A program made the translations under genes and the position numbers. A stretch of DNA of 64,000 bases from Gracilimonas sp. (GTDB lineage: Bacteria > Bacteroidota > Rhodothermia > Balneolales > Balneolaceae): NCBI GenBank assembly GCA_022450045.1, contig JAKURD010000015.1, positions 16,767 through 80,766 of the forward strand. The letters run 5' to 3'. Below the pieces are notes generated by a model. It had not been told where the DNA came from and did no database searches. It saw only the letters and a list, made by a program, of their open reading frames with translations. Shown here one piece after another: positions 7,775 through 17,114 of the stretch (position 1 is the first letter of the stretch; each line of letters opens with the position of its first letter).

Positions 7775-8902
7775 CTATTTTAATTCGAAGATCTTACCGG
7801 CCCTTTGTTGAACCAGGCCTTCCATTTCAAGCTGCAATAAAGTAACCAAAAGTTGGCTCGTATTTACGCCTAATTCTTCGCTGAGATCATCGATCTGATA
7901 GGCCTGATTCTCCAAAGCTTCACAAATCTTCGCAGAAGGTTTATCCAGGCCCAGATCTCTCCAGTTCGGTTTTGGAGATTCATTTTCTATTTTAACTTGT
8001 TCATCGCCTTCATATTCTACCGGCAACTCTTCTAAAATATCATCTATTGTTTGAACAAGCTTGGCGGCCCCTCTTTTGATCAAATAATTACAGCCTGTTC
8101 CTGAGGGATTTCCCAAAGAATGGGGCACGGCAAATACTTCTCTGTTTTGATCAAGCCCAAGATCAGCTGTAATCATGCTTCCACCTTTTATGCCGGATTC
8201 AACTACCAAAACTCCCAGACTCATTCCACTTACAATCCTATTCCTGACCGGGAAATTCACTGCATCTGGATTAGTTCCCAATGGATATTCTGTGATCACG
8301 GCCCCTCCGCTTTTTACGATATTATTGGCAAGGGCGGTGTTTTTCTTAGGATACAAATTGTCGATACCTGAACCTAATACAGCTACTGTAGATGCCTTAT
8401 GTTCAAGGGCGGTTTTATGTGCAATGGAGTCGATGCCATAGGCCAATCCGCTAAAGATACACATTCCCTGATCGGCTAATTCCCCGGTTAATTTTTCTGC
8501 CATGGTACGTCCGTATGCAGATGTATTCCTGGTCCCAACCACCGCAATTCCGGGTTTTGAAAGTGCTTCAGGATTCCCCTTCATCCAAAATAAAACGGGA
8601 GGATCGTAAATTTGCTTTAGTAAAGGCGGGTAATCAGAGTCCGCCATGGTAATGATCTTTGAACCGCTTTTTTCAGTTTCAGCAAGTATCTGATCCACTT
8701 TATCCCAATCATCGAAAGAAAGCAAGGATAAAGCTGACGCCTCTCCTATTCCTTCTACAGTTCGAAGTTTCCGCTTGCTTAGCCGGAAGATCTCTTCTGG
8801 ATCTTCAATATGTTTAAGCAAGTTAAAAACCCGGCGGCAACCAAAGCCCGGGATAATGCTAAGTGCGGTAAGTACCCTAAGTTTCTTGTTGTTCTTTTGC
8901 AT
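7775..8902 (-). CDS. dprA: DNA-processing protein DprA
   Basis: DprA binds single-stranded DNA taken up during natural transformation and loads RecA on it. The 375-residue protein has an N-terminal helix-hairpin region (RKLRTVEGIGEASALSL), then the Rossmann-like core with GTRNTSAYGR, SGLAYGIDSIAHKTAL, GSGIDNLYPKKN, NFPVRNRIVSGMS and GGSMITADLGLDQNREVFAVP. A C-terminal winged-helix (DML1-like) domain follows (about 310-375). It starts inside the end of obg (26 bp overlap), so translation is probably coupled. DprA does not by itself prove competence, since it is nearly universal. Confidence 0.95.
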   Translation of the reverse strand: MQKNNKKLRVLTALSIIPGFGCRRVFNLLKHIEDPEEIFRLSKRKLRTVEGIGEASALSLLSFDDWDKVDQILAETEKSGSKIITMADSDYPPLLKQIYDPPVLFWMKGNPEALSKPGIAVVGTRNTSAYGRTMAEKLTGELADQGMCIFSGLAYGIDSIAHKTALEHKASTVAVLGSGIDNLYPKKNTALANNIVKSGGAVITEYPLGTNPDAVNFPVRNRIVSGMSLGVLVVESGIKGGSMITADLGLDQNREVFAVPHSLGNPSGTGCNYLIKRGAAKLVQTIDDILEELPVEYEGDEQVKIENESPKPNWRDLGLDKPSAKICEALENQAYQIDDLSEELGVNTSQLLVTLLQLEMEGLVQQRAGKIFELK

Positions 8903-9875
8903 ATTGAATCAATTCCCAAAGTTTCTCTCTCAGTTCATCGACGCCGTGACCGGTTGCCGAAGAAATAGGAATAACGGGAATTTCATCATCAAAGTGAAGT
9001 TCTTCTTCAAGCTCAAACCCTTGTTTTAAATCCATCTTTGTGATGGCAAGTACACGGGGTTTATCTAATAAGTCTTTTCGATAAGATTTGAGCTCATTGA
9101 GCAGGGCATGGTATTCGTACTCTATGTCTGTCATAGCGCTTACCATGAAGAGCAGTACATTATTTCGCTCGATATGTCTCAGGAATTGAATCCCCAGGCC
9201 TTTTCCTTCATGGGCTTCTTCAATGATTCCCGGAATATCCGCCATTACAAAACTTCGATAATCTTCGAATTTAACCACTCCCAGATTAGGTTCCAGCGTG
9301 GTAAATGGGTAATCTGCGATTTTTGGTTTGGCGTGAGACAGGGCTGAAAGTAAGGTGCTTTTCCCCGCATTTGGGAATCCTACCAAACCGACATCCGCAA
9401 TAAGTTTAAGCTCTAATTCAACAACACGTTCTTCACCGGGTTTTCCCTCCTGTGCATGTTGCGGGGTCTGATTGGTTGAGCTCTTAAAATGCCAGTTTCC
9501 CAATCCACCCTTACCTCCTTTAGCTATCACAAGCTCTTGTTCATGTTCGGTGATCTCGCCTAATCGCTCTTTGGTTTCGGCATCAAAAACTACCGTTCCC
9601 AATGGGACTTCCAGCCTCTGCGATTCACCGTCGGCACCTGTACGGCGCTGCTTTGAGCCATGCTCAGCCGGCTTTGCCTTGATATATTTTCGATACCTCA
9701 GGTCAAGAATGGTATTCAACTGTTCATTTCCTACCAGAATCACATCTCCGCCTTTACCCCCGTCCCCTCCGTCCGGACCGCCTTTGGGAACATACTTCTC
9801 CCTTCTAAAGTGACGAGAACCATCTCCACCTCGTCCGGCTGTAACATAAATTTTGGCGTAATCAGCGAAGCGCAT
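8877..9875 (-). CDS. obgE: GTPase Obg/CgtA
   Basis: This essential ribosome-associated GTPase acts in 50S assembly and stress control. The 332 residues contain the glycine-rich OBG fold (GRGGDGSRHFRREKYVPKGG, then GGDGGKGGDVILVG, about 1-158). The G domain follows with G1 GFPNAGKSTLLSAL, a TTLEPNLGVV switch, G3 DIPGIIEEAHEGKGLG and G4 ITKMDL. It ends after the G domain without the C-terminal OCT domain of some Gram-positive Obg proteins. The ATG at 9875 starts the conserved MRFADYAKIYV. It overlaps dprA downstream by 26 bp. Confidence 0.96.
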   Translation of the reverse strand: MRFADYAKIYVTAGRGGDGSRHFRREKYVPKGGPDGGDGGKGGDVILVGNEQLNTILDLRYRKYIKAKPAEHGSKQRRTGADGESQRLEVPLGTVVFDAETKERLGEITEHEQELVIAKGGKGGLGNWHFKSSTNQTPQHAQEGKPGEERVVELELKLIADVGLVGFPNAGKSTLLSALSHAKPKIADYPFTTLEPNLGVVKFEDYRSFVMADIPGIIEEAHEGKGLGIQFLRHIERNNVLLFMVSAMTDIEYEYHALLNELKSYRKDLLDKPRVLAITKMDLKQGFELEEELHFDDEIPVIPISSATGHGVDELREKLWELIQYAKEQQET

Positions 9876-9934
9876 GGTGTTTTTCTAAATGATTGATACT
9901 GAAGGTAATTCCCGTTCAGTAAATAAATTGGTAA

Positions 9935-12109
9935 TTAAAGATTCTCTAAAATGAATTCTGTCATCAAACGGTAAAGATGCCTTCTGGCATTTCCACCATA
10001 AATACTATGAGCTTTATTTGGATAGATCATCGTTTCAAACTGCACATCAGCTGCCACAAGTGCATCTATCATTTCAATGGTATTTTGATAATGCACATTA
10101 TCATCTCCCGTACCGTGTACCAACAAATATGAACCCTCGATCTGTCCTGCTTTTGTTATGGGAGCCCCTTCATTATAGCCTTCGGGGTTCAGTTGCGGCG
10201 TTTGCATAAAGCGTTCGGTGTAAATTGTGTCGTAATATTTCCAATCCGTTACCGGGGCGACTGCAATGGCTGCACTGAAAACATCCGAACCCTCAGCCAG
10301 AACCAGTGAAGACATATACCCGCCATAACTCCATCCCCAAATTCCTATTCGGCCTTCATCTATATAGGGAAGTTGAGCCAGGGTTTTTGCCGCTTCAACT
10401 TGATCGGCAGTTTCCAGTTGTCCTAATTTCTTGTAAGTCTGCTTTTTGAAATCCCTTCCGCGGGCGCCTGTTCCACGGTTATCTACAGAAACAACAATAT
10501 ATCCCTCACTCACAAGATATTGATGCCACATGGGCCGTTGTCCACTTTCAAAGTTACGGGTTACCGTTTGGCTTCCCGGTCCGCCATACACATACATCAG
10601 CATCGGATATTTTTGGGTTGAATCGAAATCTACCGGTTTCATCATATAGGCATTCAACTCCGCTCCGGTTACATTCAGGGTCATAAATTCTTTTTGAACA
10701 AACTCGTATTCATTCAGTTTCTGAGCTAATTCTGCATTGGCCTCCAGCGTTCTTACTTCATTTCCTTTTTGACGGTGAAGGGATACTTCGGCAGGTTTGT
10801 TGTAATCCGACCAGCTGTCGATATAATATTTAAAATCACGGCTCATGTTGATGGTATGCCAGCCTTCGCCTTCCGTAAGTTTTTGCTTTCTTTTGCCATC
10901 CACGCGAACACTGTATAAATGTCTTTCAAGAGGTGACTCTTCCGCACTTACATAAAACAGGAGGTAATTTCGCTCATTATGACCAATGAAATTAGTAACA
11001 TCCCATTCCCCTTCTGTAACCTGCTGAAGCTCTTGCCCCTGCATATCATAAAGGTAAATATGGTTGTAGCCATCCTTGTCGCTGGTAGTGATAAATTGTT
11101 CGCCATTCTCGAGGAAATAGAGATCATCATGAACATCGATCCATGTTTCACTTTCCTCGGATAGAATTACACTTGAGCTTCCGGTTTCGGCATCCGCAAA
11201 AAGCAGATCTTGTTTATTCTGAAGACGATTCATCCTTCTGATCGCCAAAAGATCATTGTCGTTTGTCCAGTTGATTCTCGGAATATATTGATCCGTTTCT
11301 TCCCCAATATCCATACTTATCGTTTCACCGGAATCAACATGGTACACATGGATGGAAACAATAGAATTCTCCTCTCCTGCTTTAGGATACTTAAACTTAA
11401 CTGCTTCCGGGTATAGGCCACCCCATTCTGTCATAAAGAATTCATTTACCCGCTCCTCATCAAACCGGTAAAAAGCAATACGATCACCATCCGGTGACCA
11501 AAACCATGCTTTTGCAAAACCAAACTCTTCTTCATACACCCAATCAGCTGCACCGTTTATGATCTTGTTGAACTCACCATTTTCGGTGATCTGAGTTTCG
11601 GTTCCGGTTTGCAGATCAACCCAAAACAGATTATTGTCTCGTACAAAAGCAACCCGATCTCCCTGCGGGGAAAGTTCAGCATATTGTTGTTTTTCATCAG
11701 AATCGGTTAACTTTGAAAGTTCTCCGGAATTCATATCATATACAAAATAATTCTCGCGGGTACTACGCCTCCAGATCTGCTCTACATCCGTACGGATAAG
11801 CAATTTTGATTCATCTGCTGAGAATTGGTAACCCTGAATATTGAATGGCTTTTCTCCACTGCTTCCCTCAAAATCATCCCCATTAAAAAGAACCTGCTCA
11901 GTGCCATCCAAAATATTGAAACGGATGATCTTATTATCTCGGGTAGCCGAGTAGTATTCACCATCATTCATCCATCGTATATTTTGCACGTTATTTGAAG
12001 AAAAAGTATCATCAAAAACATGCTCAAATTCGATGGGCTTCTTATCCTGGGCAATAGCCGTAACGGAGCACATTGCAAATAACAGAATCGAAAGTTTCAG
12101 TATTTTCAT
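9935..12109 (-). CDS. Dipeptidyl-peptidase IV-like serine peptidase (family S9B), exported
   Basis: The 724-residue protein starts with a signal peptide (MKILKLSILLFAMCSVTAIAQ) and should be periplasmic. Residues about 30-480 form the DPPIV-type beta-propeller, with repeated WSPDGDRIAFYRF/LSPQGDRVAFVRD-like blades and the DWVYEEEFGF loop typical of DPPIV Glu-Glu substrate binding. The C-terminal alpha/beta hydrolase domain has the nucleophile motif GWSYGGY (Ser about 594), the acid in VHGTGDDNVHYQN and the histidine in NKAHSIYGG. The expected reaction is release of X-Pro/X-Ala dipeptides from peptides during scavenging. It lies 60 bp downstream of obg on the opposite side of accD in the same-strand run. 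Confidence 0.93.
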   Translation of the reverse strand: MKILKLSILLFAMCSVTAIAQDKKPIEFEHVFDDTFSSNNVQNIRWMNDGEYYSATRDNKIIRFNILDGTEQVLFNGDDFEGSSGEKPFNIQGYQFSADESKLLIRTDVEQIWRRSTRENYFVYDMNSGELSKLTDSDEKQQYAELSPQGDRVAFVRDNNLFWVDLQTGTETQITENGEFNKIINGAADWVYEEEFGFAKAWFWSPDGDRIAFYRFDEERVNEFFMTEWGGLYPEAVKFKYPKAGEENSIVSIHVYHVDSGETISMDIGEETDQYIPRINWTNDNDLLAIRRMNRLQNKQDLLFADAETGSSSVILSEESETWIDVHDDLYFLENGEQFITTSDKDGYNHIYLYDMQGQELQQVTEGEWDVTNFIGHNERNYLLFYVSAEESPLERHLYSVRVDGKRKQKLTEGEGWHTINMSRDFKYYIDSWSDYNKPAEVSLHRQKGNEVRTLEANAELAQKLNEYEFVQKEFMTLNVTGAELNAYMMKPVDFDSTQKYPMLMYVYGGPGSQTVTRNFESGQRPMWHQYLVSEGYIVVSVDNRGTGARGRDFKKQTYKKLGQLETADQVEAAKTLAQLPYIDEGRIGIWGWSYGGYMSSLVLAEGSDVFSAAIAVAPVTDWKYYDTIYTERFMQTPQLNPEGYNEGAPITKAGQIEGSYLLVHGTGDDNVHYQNTIEMIDALVAADVQFETMIYPNKAHSIYGGNARRHLYRLMTEFILENL

Positions 12110-12182
12110 AAAAATATTCTGGGTTTAAAAAAGAAAAGAACGCTATTCGCATTCTTTTCGGTATTAAGTATTTGGAAAAAAA

Positions 12183-13028
12183 TTAGTTTTTGTGAAGAAC
12201 CAATTTGAGCAGTTTTGTTAGCTTTGTTTTCATCTTGGTCCTTGGCACTATAAAATCAAGAAAGCCGTGTTCTAATAAATATTCAGACGTCTGGAACCCT
12301 TCCGGAAGATCCCTCCCGATGGTTTGCCTGATAACACGAGGGCCTGCAAATCCAATCAAAGCTCCGGGTTCGGCTATATTAAAATCACCCAGCATGGCAT
12401 AACTTGCAGTTACCCCACCGGTTGTAGGATCAGTCATGTAAGAGATATATGGTACCTTGGCTTCCTCCAGCTGAGCCAGTTTTGCGGATGTTTTCGCCAT
12501 CTGCATTAAACTGAGAACACTTTCCATCATCCGGGCACCACCTGTTTGAGAGATAATAATAAGCGGTATCTTGTTCTCGCGGGCATGATCAATAGCAATT
12601 CCAAGTCGCTCTCCCACAACCGAGCCCATACTTCCTCCTATAAAAGAGAAATCCATGCAGGCTACCACAAGATCGAGCTTGTTCATTTTTCCTACTCCAA
12701 CCCGAGCTGCATCTGAAAGGCCGGTTTTATCCTGATATTCTTTCAGACGGTCTTTATACTTCTTACGATCTTCAAACTCAAGAGGATCGGTAGGCTGTAT
12801 TTCCTGTCCCAGCTCTTTGAATTTTCCGTTATCAAAAATAATTTCAAAATACTTTTCACTTCCAATCCTAAAGTGATATCCGCTAAGCGGGTCAACCCAA
12901 AGATTATCTTCCAGTTCACGCTTATGGATGGTCTCACCGGTAGTAGGAACTTTGATCCAAACCCCTTCCGGCATTTCTTTTCGGGTGTTGGTCTGAATGT
13001 TTTCGTCTTTTCTTTTAAACCACGACAT
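12183..13028 (-). CDS. accD: Acetyl-CoA carboxylase carboxyltransferase beta subunit, zinc-ribbon cysteines absent
   Basis: AccD pairs with AccA to move CO2 from carboxybiotin to acetyl-CoA, the first step of fatty-acid synthesis. The carboxyltransferase core is typical: [55 protein letters not shown] and [20 protein letters not shown]. The usual N-terminal four-cysteine zinc ribbon is present only as a cysteine-free remnant. Where CPxCG would be there is VPTTGE (27-32), and where CPxCxxH would be there is VDPLSGYH (45-52). The framework ([14 protein letters not shown]) is intact. From memory, cysteine-free AccD is usual in Bacteroidota relatives, so this is probably a lineage trait, not decay. 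accA is not in the window. Confidence 0.95.
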   Translation of the reverse strand: MSWFKRKDENIQTNTRKEMPEGVWIKVPTTGETIHKRELEDNLWVDPLSGYHFRIGSEKYFEIIFDNGKFKELGQEIQPTDPLEFEDRKKYKDRLKEYQDKTGLSDAARVGVGKMNKLDLVVACMDFSFIGGSMGSVVGERLGIAIDHARENKIPLIIISQTGGARMMESVLSLMQMAKTSAKLAQLEEAKVPYISYMTDPTTGGVTASYAMLGDFNIAEPGALIGFAGPRVIRQTIGRDLPEGFQTSEYLLEHGFLDFIVPRTKMKTKLTKLLKLVLHKN

Positions 13029-13110
13029 ATGCTTCTTTTTATGTTTTTTCAGAACCTTAAAATAAAGATTCTGATGCTTAATTCTGAATCTGTTTTGGTT
13101 AGAATCAGAC

Positions 13111-13767
13111 TTACATTTTTGAATTATTGACCAGGCTGCTTTTCAAATAATTGGATTCAAGTTCTTCTGCGGTCGTTCCCATGAAATGATCATCTTTTGC
13201 GGGACTATTGAACAGATGGATCAACTGCCTGGCTGATATCCTGGATTCTTCCAGAATGGTAAGCTCCTTTAACTTTTCGGCATCCAATCTGTTAACTCCG
13301 GTCCCGATGATCTGATCGCCGGGTTTGATCAACCCATTTATTTCATCAAGTTCCAGGATCCCGGATTTCGTTAATACTTCTAACCGCTCCCTTTTTTCAA
13401 ACTTTTGATGATATAAGTGTTTTCTTCTGGCGTTGATCACAGCGTGCACCGTTCCTGCCTCAGCAGCCAAAGCAAACCCTGCGAGCGTATTCCCCGCATA
13501 GATCTTTACATCCAAACCAAACAACATTCCTTTAACGGCACTTGCAGCTATTCGGAGTCCGGTATAAGAACCGGGACCTGAGCTCACCAAAACGGTATCC
13601 AGATCTTTCAGTTGAAACGCATGCTCCTCCATTAGCTCCCGAATAAAGGTAAAGATCAATTCGGAATGGGAACCCTTTCGCCCGGTTCGTTTTTCGAATA
13701 TCTCCCCTTGTGCATTTAGGAAGACAATGGAACAAATATTGGTAGCAGTTTCAACAGCAAGTATCAT
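13111..13767 (-). CDS. tsaB: tRNA N6-threonylcarbamoyladenosine synthesis protein TsaB
   Basis: TsaB is the non-catalytic partner of TsaD in making the t6A37 modification of tRNAs reading ANN codons. The 218-residue length and motifs fit: [10 protein letters not shown] at the start, [36 protein letters not shown] and [14 protein letters not shown], which are the ASKHA-fold landmarks of TsaB/YeaZ. It lies between pyrC (27 bp gap) and accD on the same strand, so it is likely in one transcription unit with them. tsaD, tsaC and tsaE are not in the window. Confidence 0.93.
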   Translation of the reverse strand: MILAVETATNICSIVFLNAQGEIFEKRTGRKGSHSELIFTFIRELMEEHAFQLKDLDTVLVSSGPGSYTGLRIAASAVKGMLFGLDVKIYAGNTLAGFALAAEAGTVHAVINARRKHLYHQKFEKRERLEVLTKSGILELDEINGLIKPGDQIIGTGVNRLDAEKLKELTILEESRISARQLIHLFNSPAKDDHFMGTTAEELESNYLKSSLVNNSKM

Positions 13768-13794
13768 GCATTCCCTGAGATCGAAGTATTATTT

Positions 13795-15075
13795 TTATCG
13801 GAGTTCGTTAAGTACCAATTGCCCTTTATTGAAAATCCCAACCGCACGCCCGGTGAGTTTTTCATTTAAATACGGAGAATTTTTAGATTTTGAGCGCACA
13901 TTATTAGGGGTGAACGTCCATTCTTCATTCGTATTGAAAAATGTCAGATTAGCTTTAGCGCCTTCTTTGATCTCCGGGATATGAAGACTCAGGATCTCCC
14001 GTGGCTTATATACCAATTTATCCATCAACTGCTGTAGATCAAGTTTCTTGGTTTGAAAGAGTCTTTTGTTCGAAATTGCCCAGGCTGTCTCCAGTCCAAT
14101 TATGCCATTTGGAGCATACATGAATTCCACTTCTTTTTCCTCAATGGCATGTGGCGCATGATCGGTACAAATGGCGTCAATGGTTCCGTCAACTAAGCCT
14201 TCCACCATCGCATCCACATCCTCCTGTGTTCGCAGCGGCGGGTGCATCTTAAAATTCGTATTGAAATTCGTGCGATCAATTTCTTCATCCGTCAGATCAA
14301 AATGGTGGGCACAAACTTCTGTTGTAACCTTGATGCCTTTTTTCTTGGCTTGCCTCACCAAATCTACCCCTTCCTTCGTACTGATGTGAGCAACATGGAT
14401 ATGTCCGCCGATATACTCCGCAAGTAAAATATCACGTGCAATCATTACCTCTTCTGCAATACCGGGCGTTCCATCCAAGCCAAGCCGGGTTGAAACTTTA
14501 CCTTCATTCATATGTCCGGGACGGGAAAGCGCCAGATCTTCCTCATGATTGATGATCGGCATTCCCAGCATCGAAGAATATTCGAGCGCCACACGCATAA
14601 CCTGAGAATCATACACCGGATCACCATCATCACTGAAAGCCACTGCCCCGCCCTCTTTCATGTCTGCCATTTCTGCTATGGATTCCCCTTTACGCTCTTT
14701 GGTTACACACGCGATCGGATGCACATCAACCGGTAATTTTTCTGCTTTTTTAATGATGTATTCTACCACATCACGGGTATGCGTAGCCGGCTTGGTATTG
14801 GGCATACAAGCTACCGCGGTAAAGCCTCCAAAAGCTGCTGCATCGCATCCCGTTTTTATCGTTTCCTTGTGCTCAAAACCGGGTTCGCGCAGGTGAACAT
14901 GCATATCCATCCATCCCGGAGAAACATAAGCGCCTTTAAAATCATGCGTATCTTCACCTTTTGCTGCTTTCAGTCCGGAGCCGATCTCTTTGATCACTCC
15001 CTCCCCAATGCGAAGGTCAACGGTATCTTTACCTTTATGAGCGTTGCTGACTGGCTTTACATTTTTGAGGAGCAT
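13795..15075 (-). CDS. pyrC: Dihydroorotase
   Basis: This enzyme closes carbamoyl-aspartate to dihydroorotate in pyrimidine synthesis. The 426-residue length and metal-binding motifs are those of class I dihydroorotase: MDMHVHLREPGFEHKE (HxH), CMPNTKP, INHEEDLALS, HVAHISTKEGVDLV, VTTEVCAHHFDLTDEE and ICTDHAPHA with the catalytic Asp. Allantoinase is the main look-alike. The GFEHKETIKTG loop and the presence of another pyrimidine gene (pyrD) in the window favour PyrC. It leads a minus-strand run pyrC-tsaB-accD. Confidence 0.92.
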   Translation of the reverse strand: MLLKNVKPVSNAHKGKDTVDLRIGEGVIKEIGSGLKAAKGEDTHDFKGAYVSPGWMDMHVHLREPGFEHKETIKTGCDAAAFGGFTAVACMPNTKPATHTRDVVEYIIKKAEKLPVDVHPIACVTKERKGESIAEMADMKEGGAVAFSDDGDPVYDSQVMRVALEYSSMLGMPIINHEEDLALSRPGHMNEGKVSTRLGLDGTPGIAEEVMIARDILLAEYIGGHIHVAHISTKEGVDLVRQAKKKGIKVTTEVCAHHFDLTDEEIDRTNFNTNFKMHPPLRTQEDVDAMVEGLVDGTIDAICTDHAPHAIEEKEVEFMYAPNGIIGLETAWAISNKRLFQTKKLDLQQLMDKLVYKPREILSLHIPEIKEGAKANLTFFNTNEEWTFTPNNVRSKSKNSPYLNEKLTGRAVGIFNKGQLVLNELR

Positions 15076-15266
15076 AGGTGTGATTTTGGCTTAAAAGTTC
15101 GACCGCAAATATACCGTCTTTCTGCCCTAAACCACAAAAGAGAGAAAGAATGAATTCCTTCTCTTTCCGAAAGGACATATAGCCGCAAAGAATTACGATC
15201 TTTCCAAAGAATGCCTGTCTTCCATTGCGCGGGCGAAGTCCTCAAGGACTTCTTTTGAAAAAATTT

Positions 15267-15710
15267 TTAACGTCGCATCACCACAAAATCCCCTTCAAAT
15301 TCAGCCAGTACGTCTTCGCTATTCTTAATCTTTGCCTTCAATGTGATACGTGCCTTCCCAAAACGTCCGTACATCTCCATAAACTTTTCAATGGCCTCTT
15401 TTTCAGGGATAATGAGCTCAGAAGTAAAATCATCTTTCACGGGTTTTATATAATTGGTTGCGCTTCGCCCGATCACGATACGAGGCACCGATTCTTCCTC
15501 GTTGAACAACATTCGCAAATAAGACCACCCGGTGGTGATCAACAGACTGCTGATACTTCCTCCAAATGCCGTTGAACGATGATTGATGTTATTTGACAAC
15601 GGAGCTTCAAATTTCACCTCATCCTGCGAAAATGAAACGACCTTCACTCCCAATGCTTTGGTAATAGGGATATGTTTATAAAGGTATTGTTCGATCTCTG
15701 TTTTGGTCAT
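15267..15710 (-). CDS. Putative thioesterase, YiiD C-terminal-like hotdog fold
   Basis: The 147-residue single-domain protein starts with KHIPITKALGVKVVSFSQDEVKFEAPLSNNIN and has the central hotdog helix HRSTAFGGSISSLLITTGW. This pattern (N-H-x-x-T-A-F-G-G-S) is that of the YiiD_C/thioesterase group, distinct from the C-terminal GNAT of E. coli YiiD. The expected activity is hydrolysis of a short acyl-CoA or acyl-ACP; the substrate is not predictable. It is separated from pyrC by about 190 bp without a gene, so it is probably transcribed on its own. Confidence 0.8.
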   Translation of the reverse strand: MTKTEIEQYLYKHIPITKALGVKVVSFSQDEVKFEAPLSNNINHRSTAFGGSISSLLITTGWSYLRMLFNEEESVPRIVIGRSATNYIKPVKDDFTSELIIPEKEAIEKFMEMYGRFGKARITLKAKIKNSEDVLAEFEGDFVVMRR

Positions 15711-15911
15711 TGGATTGAATATATATTATTAAAGGATTGAAATCTTTCTGCAGGCCTGAAGACATTGGCTTGTTAATTTCCATGCCTGAAAATATAACAA
15801 ATGATGTTATCCCCCTATCAACTTTCAACTTTCAAAAACCACTCACTTTACCACTTCATCACTCTTTTTAAACCTCTATATTTAACCTCGACTTTGAACT
15901 GAAATTCACCC

Positions 15912-17114
15912 ATGTCCGACAAACAGATCCCATTTCTATTCGATATCCCCACCGTATCGCAGCTCACCGATAAGATCAAAAATGTATTGGAGCAGAATTT
16001 CATCGATATTTTGGTGGAAGGCGAAACCAGTAATGTGAATCAAAGCAGGAACGGGCATTATTATTTTACGCTGAAGGATTCCGAGGCTTCCCTGCCCTGC
16101 GTGATCTGGCGAAGTACCGCTCAGCGACTTGATATCAACCTAACCGACGGGCAGCAAATCGTGGTCGGAGGAGATATTCAGGTATATGCTCCTCACGGCC
16201 GATATCAAATGATTGTGAGTTTGGTTCAGCAGGCTGGTATAGGGAAACTCCAGCAGGCGTTTGAAAAGCTGAAAGCAAAATTAAAAGAAGAAGGTTTATT
16301 TGAAGACCGGCACAAAACGCCTCTCCCTAAATTTCCCGAACGCATTGGAGTGGTAACTTCAGCTACCGGAGCTGCCTTTCAGGATATTCGTTCTACTCTT
16401 GAGAAACGATGGCCTCTCGCTACCGTTAAACTCTATCACGCCAGCGTGCAGGGAATGAATGCAGCGCCTGAGATTGTGAAAGGAATCGAGTATTTCTCTT
16501 CCCAAAAAAATGTAAATGTGGTCATTATCGGACGGGGCGGCGGTTCACTGGAAGACCTTTGGCCTTTCAATGAGGAAGCAGTGGCTCGCGCTGTTTTTGC
16601 GAGTGAGATTCCCATCATCAGTGCGGTAGGACATGAAGTCGATTTTTCCATCTCTGATTTCATAGCTGATGCCCGTGCCGCTACCCCGACCCAGGCGGCA
16701 GTGGTTGCCGTTCCTGATATCAATGAAATTCGATTTTTAGTGGAGGATTATTCCAAACGACTGGAAATGAATACCACAGGAGCCATTCAGCTTTATAAGG
16801 AGAAAGTAGCAAACATGGCGAAGTCGCACGCCTTGTTAGCAGTTAAACAGAAAATGGAATCGGCTCGGTCACGAATTCTCACACTCGATCAAAACCTGAA
16901 ACACCGAACAGAAACCTTATTCAGAAACCACAAAGAGAAACTAACCGGGTATAAGCACATCCTGGATAAGAAAAATCTAAACGGGCCGCTTGAAAAAGGC
17001 TTTGCTCGAATCTGGCAAGGAGATAAATGGATCCGGTCTTCAGTTTCTATGGCAGATGAAAAAGACTTTGATATTGAATGGAGCGACGGAAAGAAAAAAA
17101 TAAAAAGACTTTAA
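15912..17114 (+). CDS. xseA: Exodeoxyribonuclease VII large subunit
   Basis: XseA is the catalytic subunit of exonuclease VII, which degrades single-stranded DNA to oligonucleotides. The 400 residues hold the OB-fold (about 15-110; EGETSNVNQSRNGHYYFTLK), the catalytic domain with RIGVVTSATGAAFQDI, IIGRGGGSLEDLWPFNEE and SAVGHEVDFSISDFIADARA ATPTQAA, then a coiled-coil region with the C-terminal cap. The active complex needs the small subunit XseB, but no xseB follows, because pheA runs head-on into xseA. Their stop codons overlap in the palindrome TTAA (17111-17114). Confidence 0.94.
   Translation: MSDKQIPFLFDIPTVSQLTDKIKNVLEQNFIDILVEGETSNVNQSRNGHYYFTLKDSEASLPCVIWRSTAQRLDINLTDGQQIVVGGDIQVYAPHGRYQMIVSLVQQAGIGKLQQAFEKLKAKLKEEGLFEDRHKTPLPKFPERIGVVTSATGAAFQDIRSTLEKRWPLATVKLYHASVQGMNAAPEIVKGIEYFSSQKNVNVVIIGRGGGSLEDLWPFNEEAVARAVFASEIPIISAVGHEVDFSISDFIADARAATPTQAAVVAVPDINEIRFLVEDYSKRLEMNTTGAIQLYKEKVANMAKSHALLAVKQKMESARSRILTLDQNLKHRTETLFRNHKEKLTGYKHILDKKNLNGPLEKGFARIWQGDKWIRSSVSMADEKDFDIEWSDGKKKIKRL

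Noticed and set aside
7775-8902. dprA as evidence for an integrated competence or defence island
   Set aside because: dprA is nearly universal and sits in a housekeeping run with obg; no com or defence genes accompany it.
13795-15075. Allantoinase or hydantoinase for the dihydroorotase
   Set aside because: Motifs and class I length fit PyrC; no purine catabolism genes are near.
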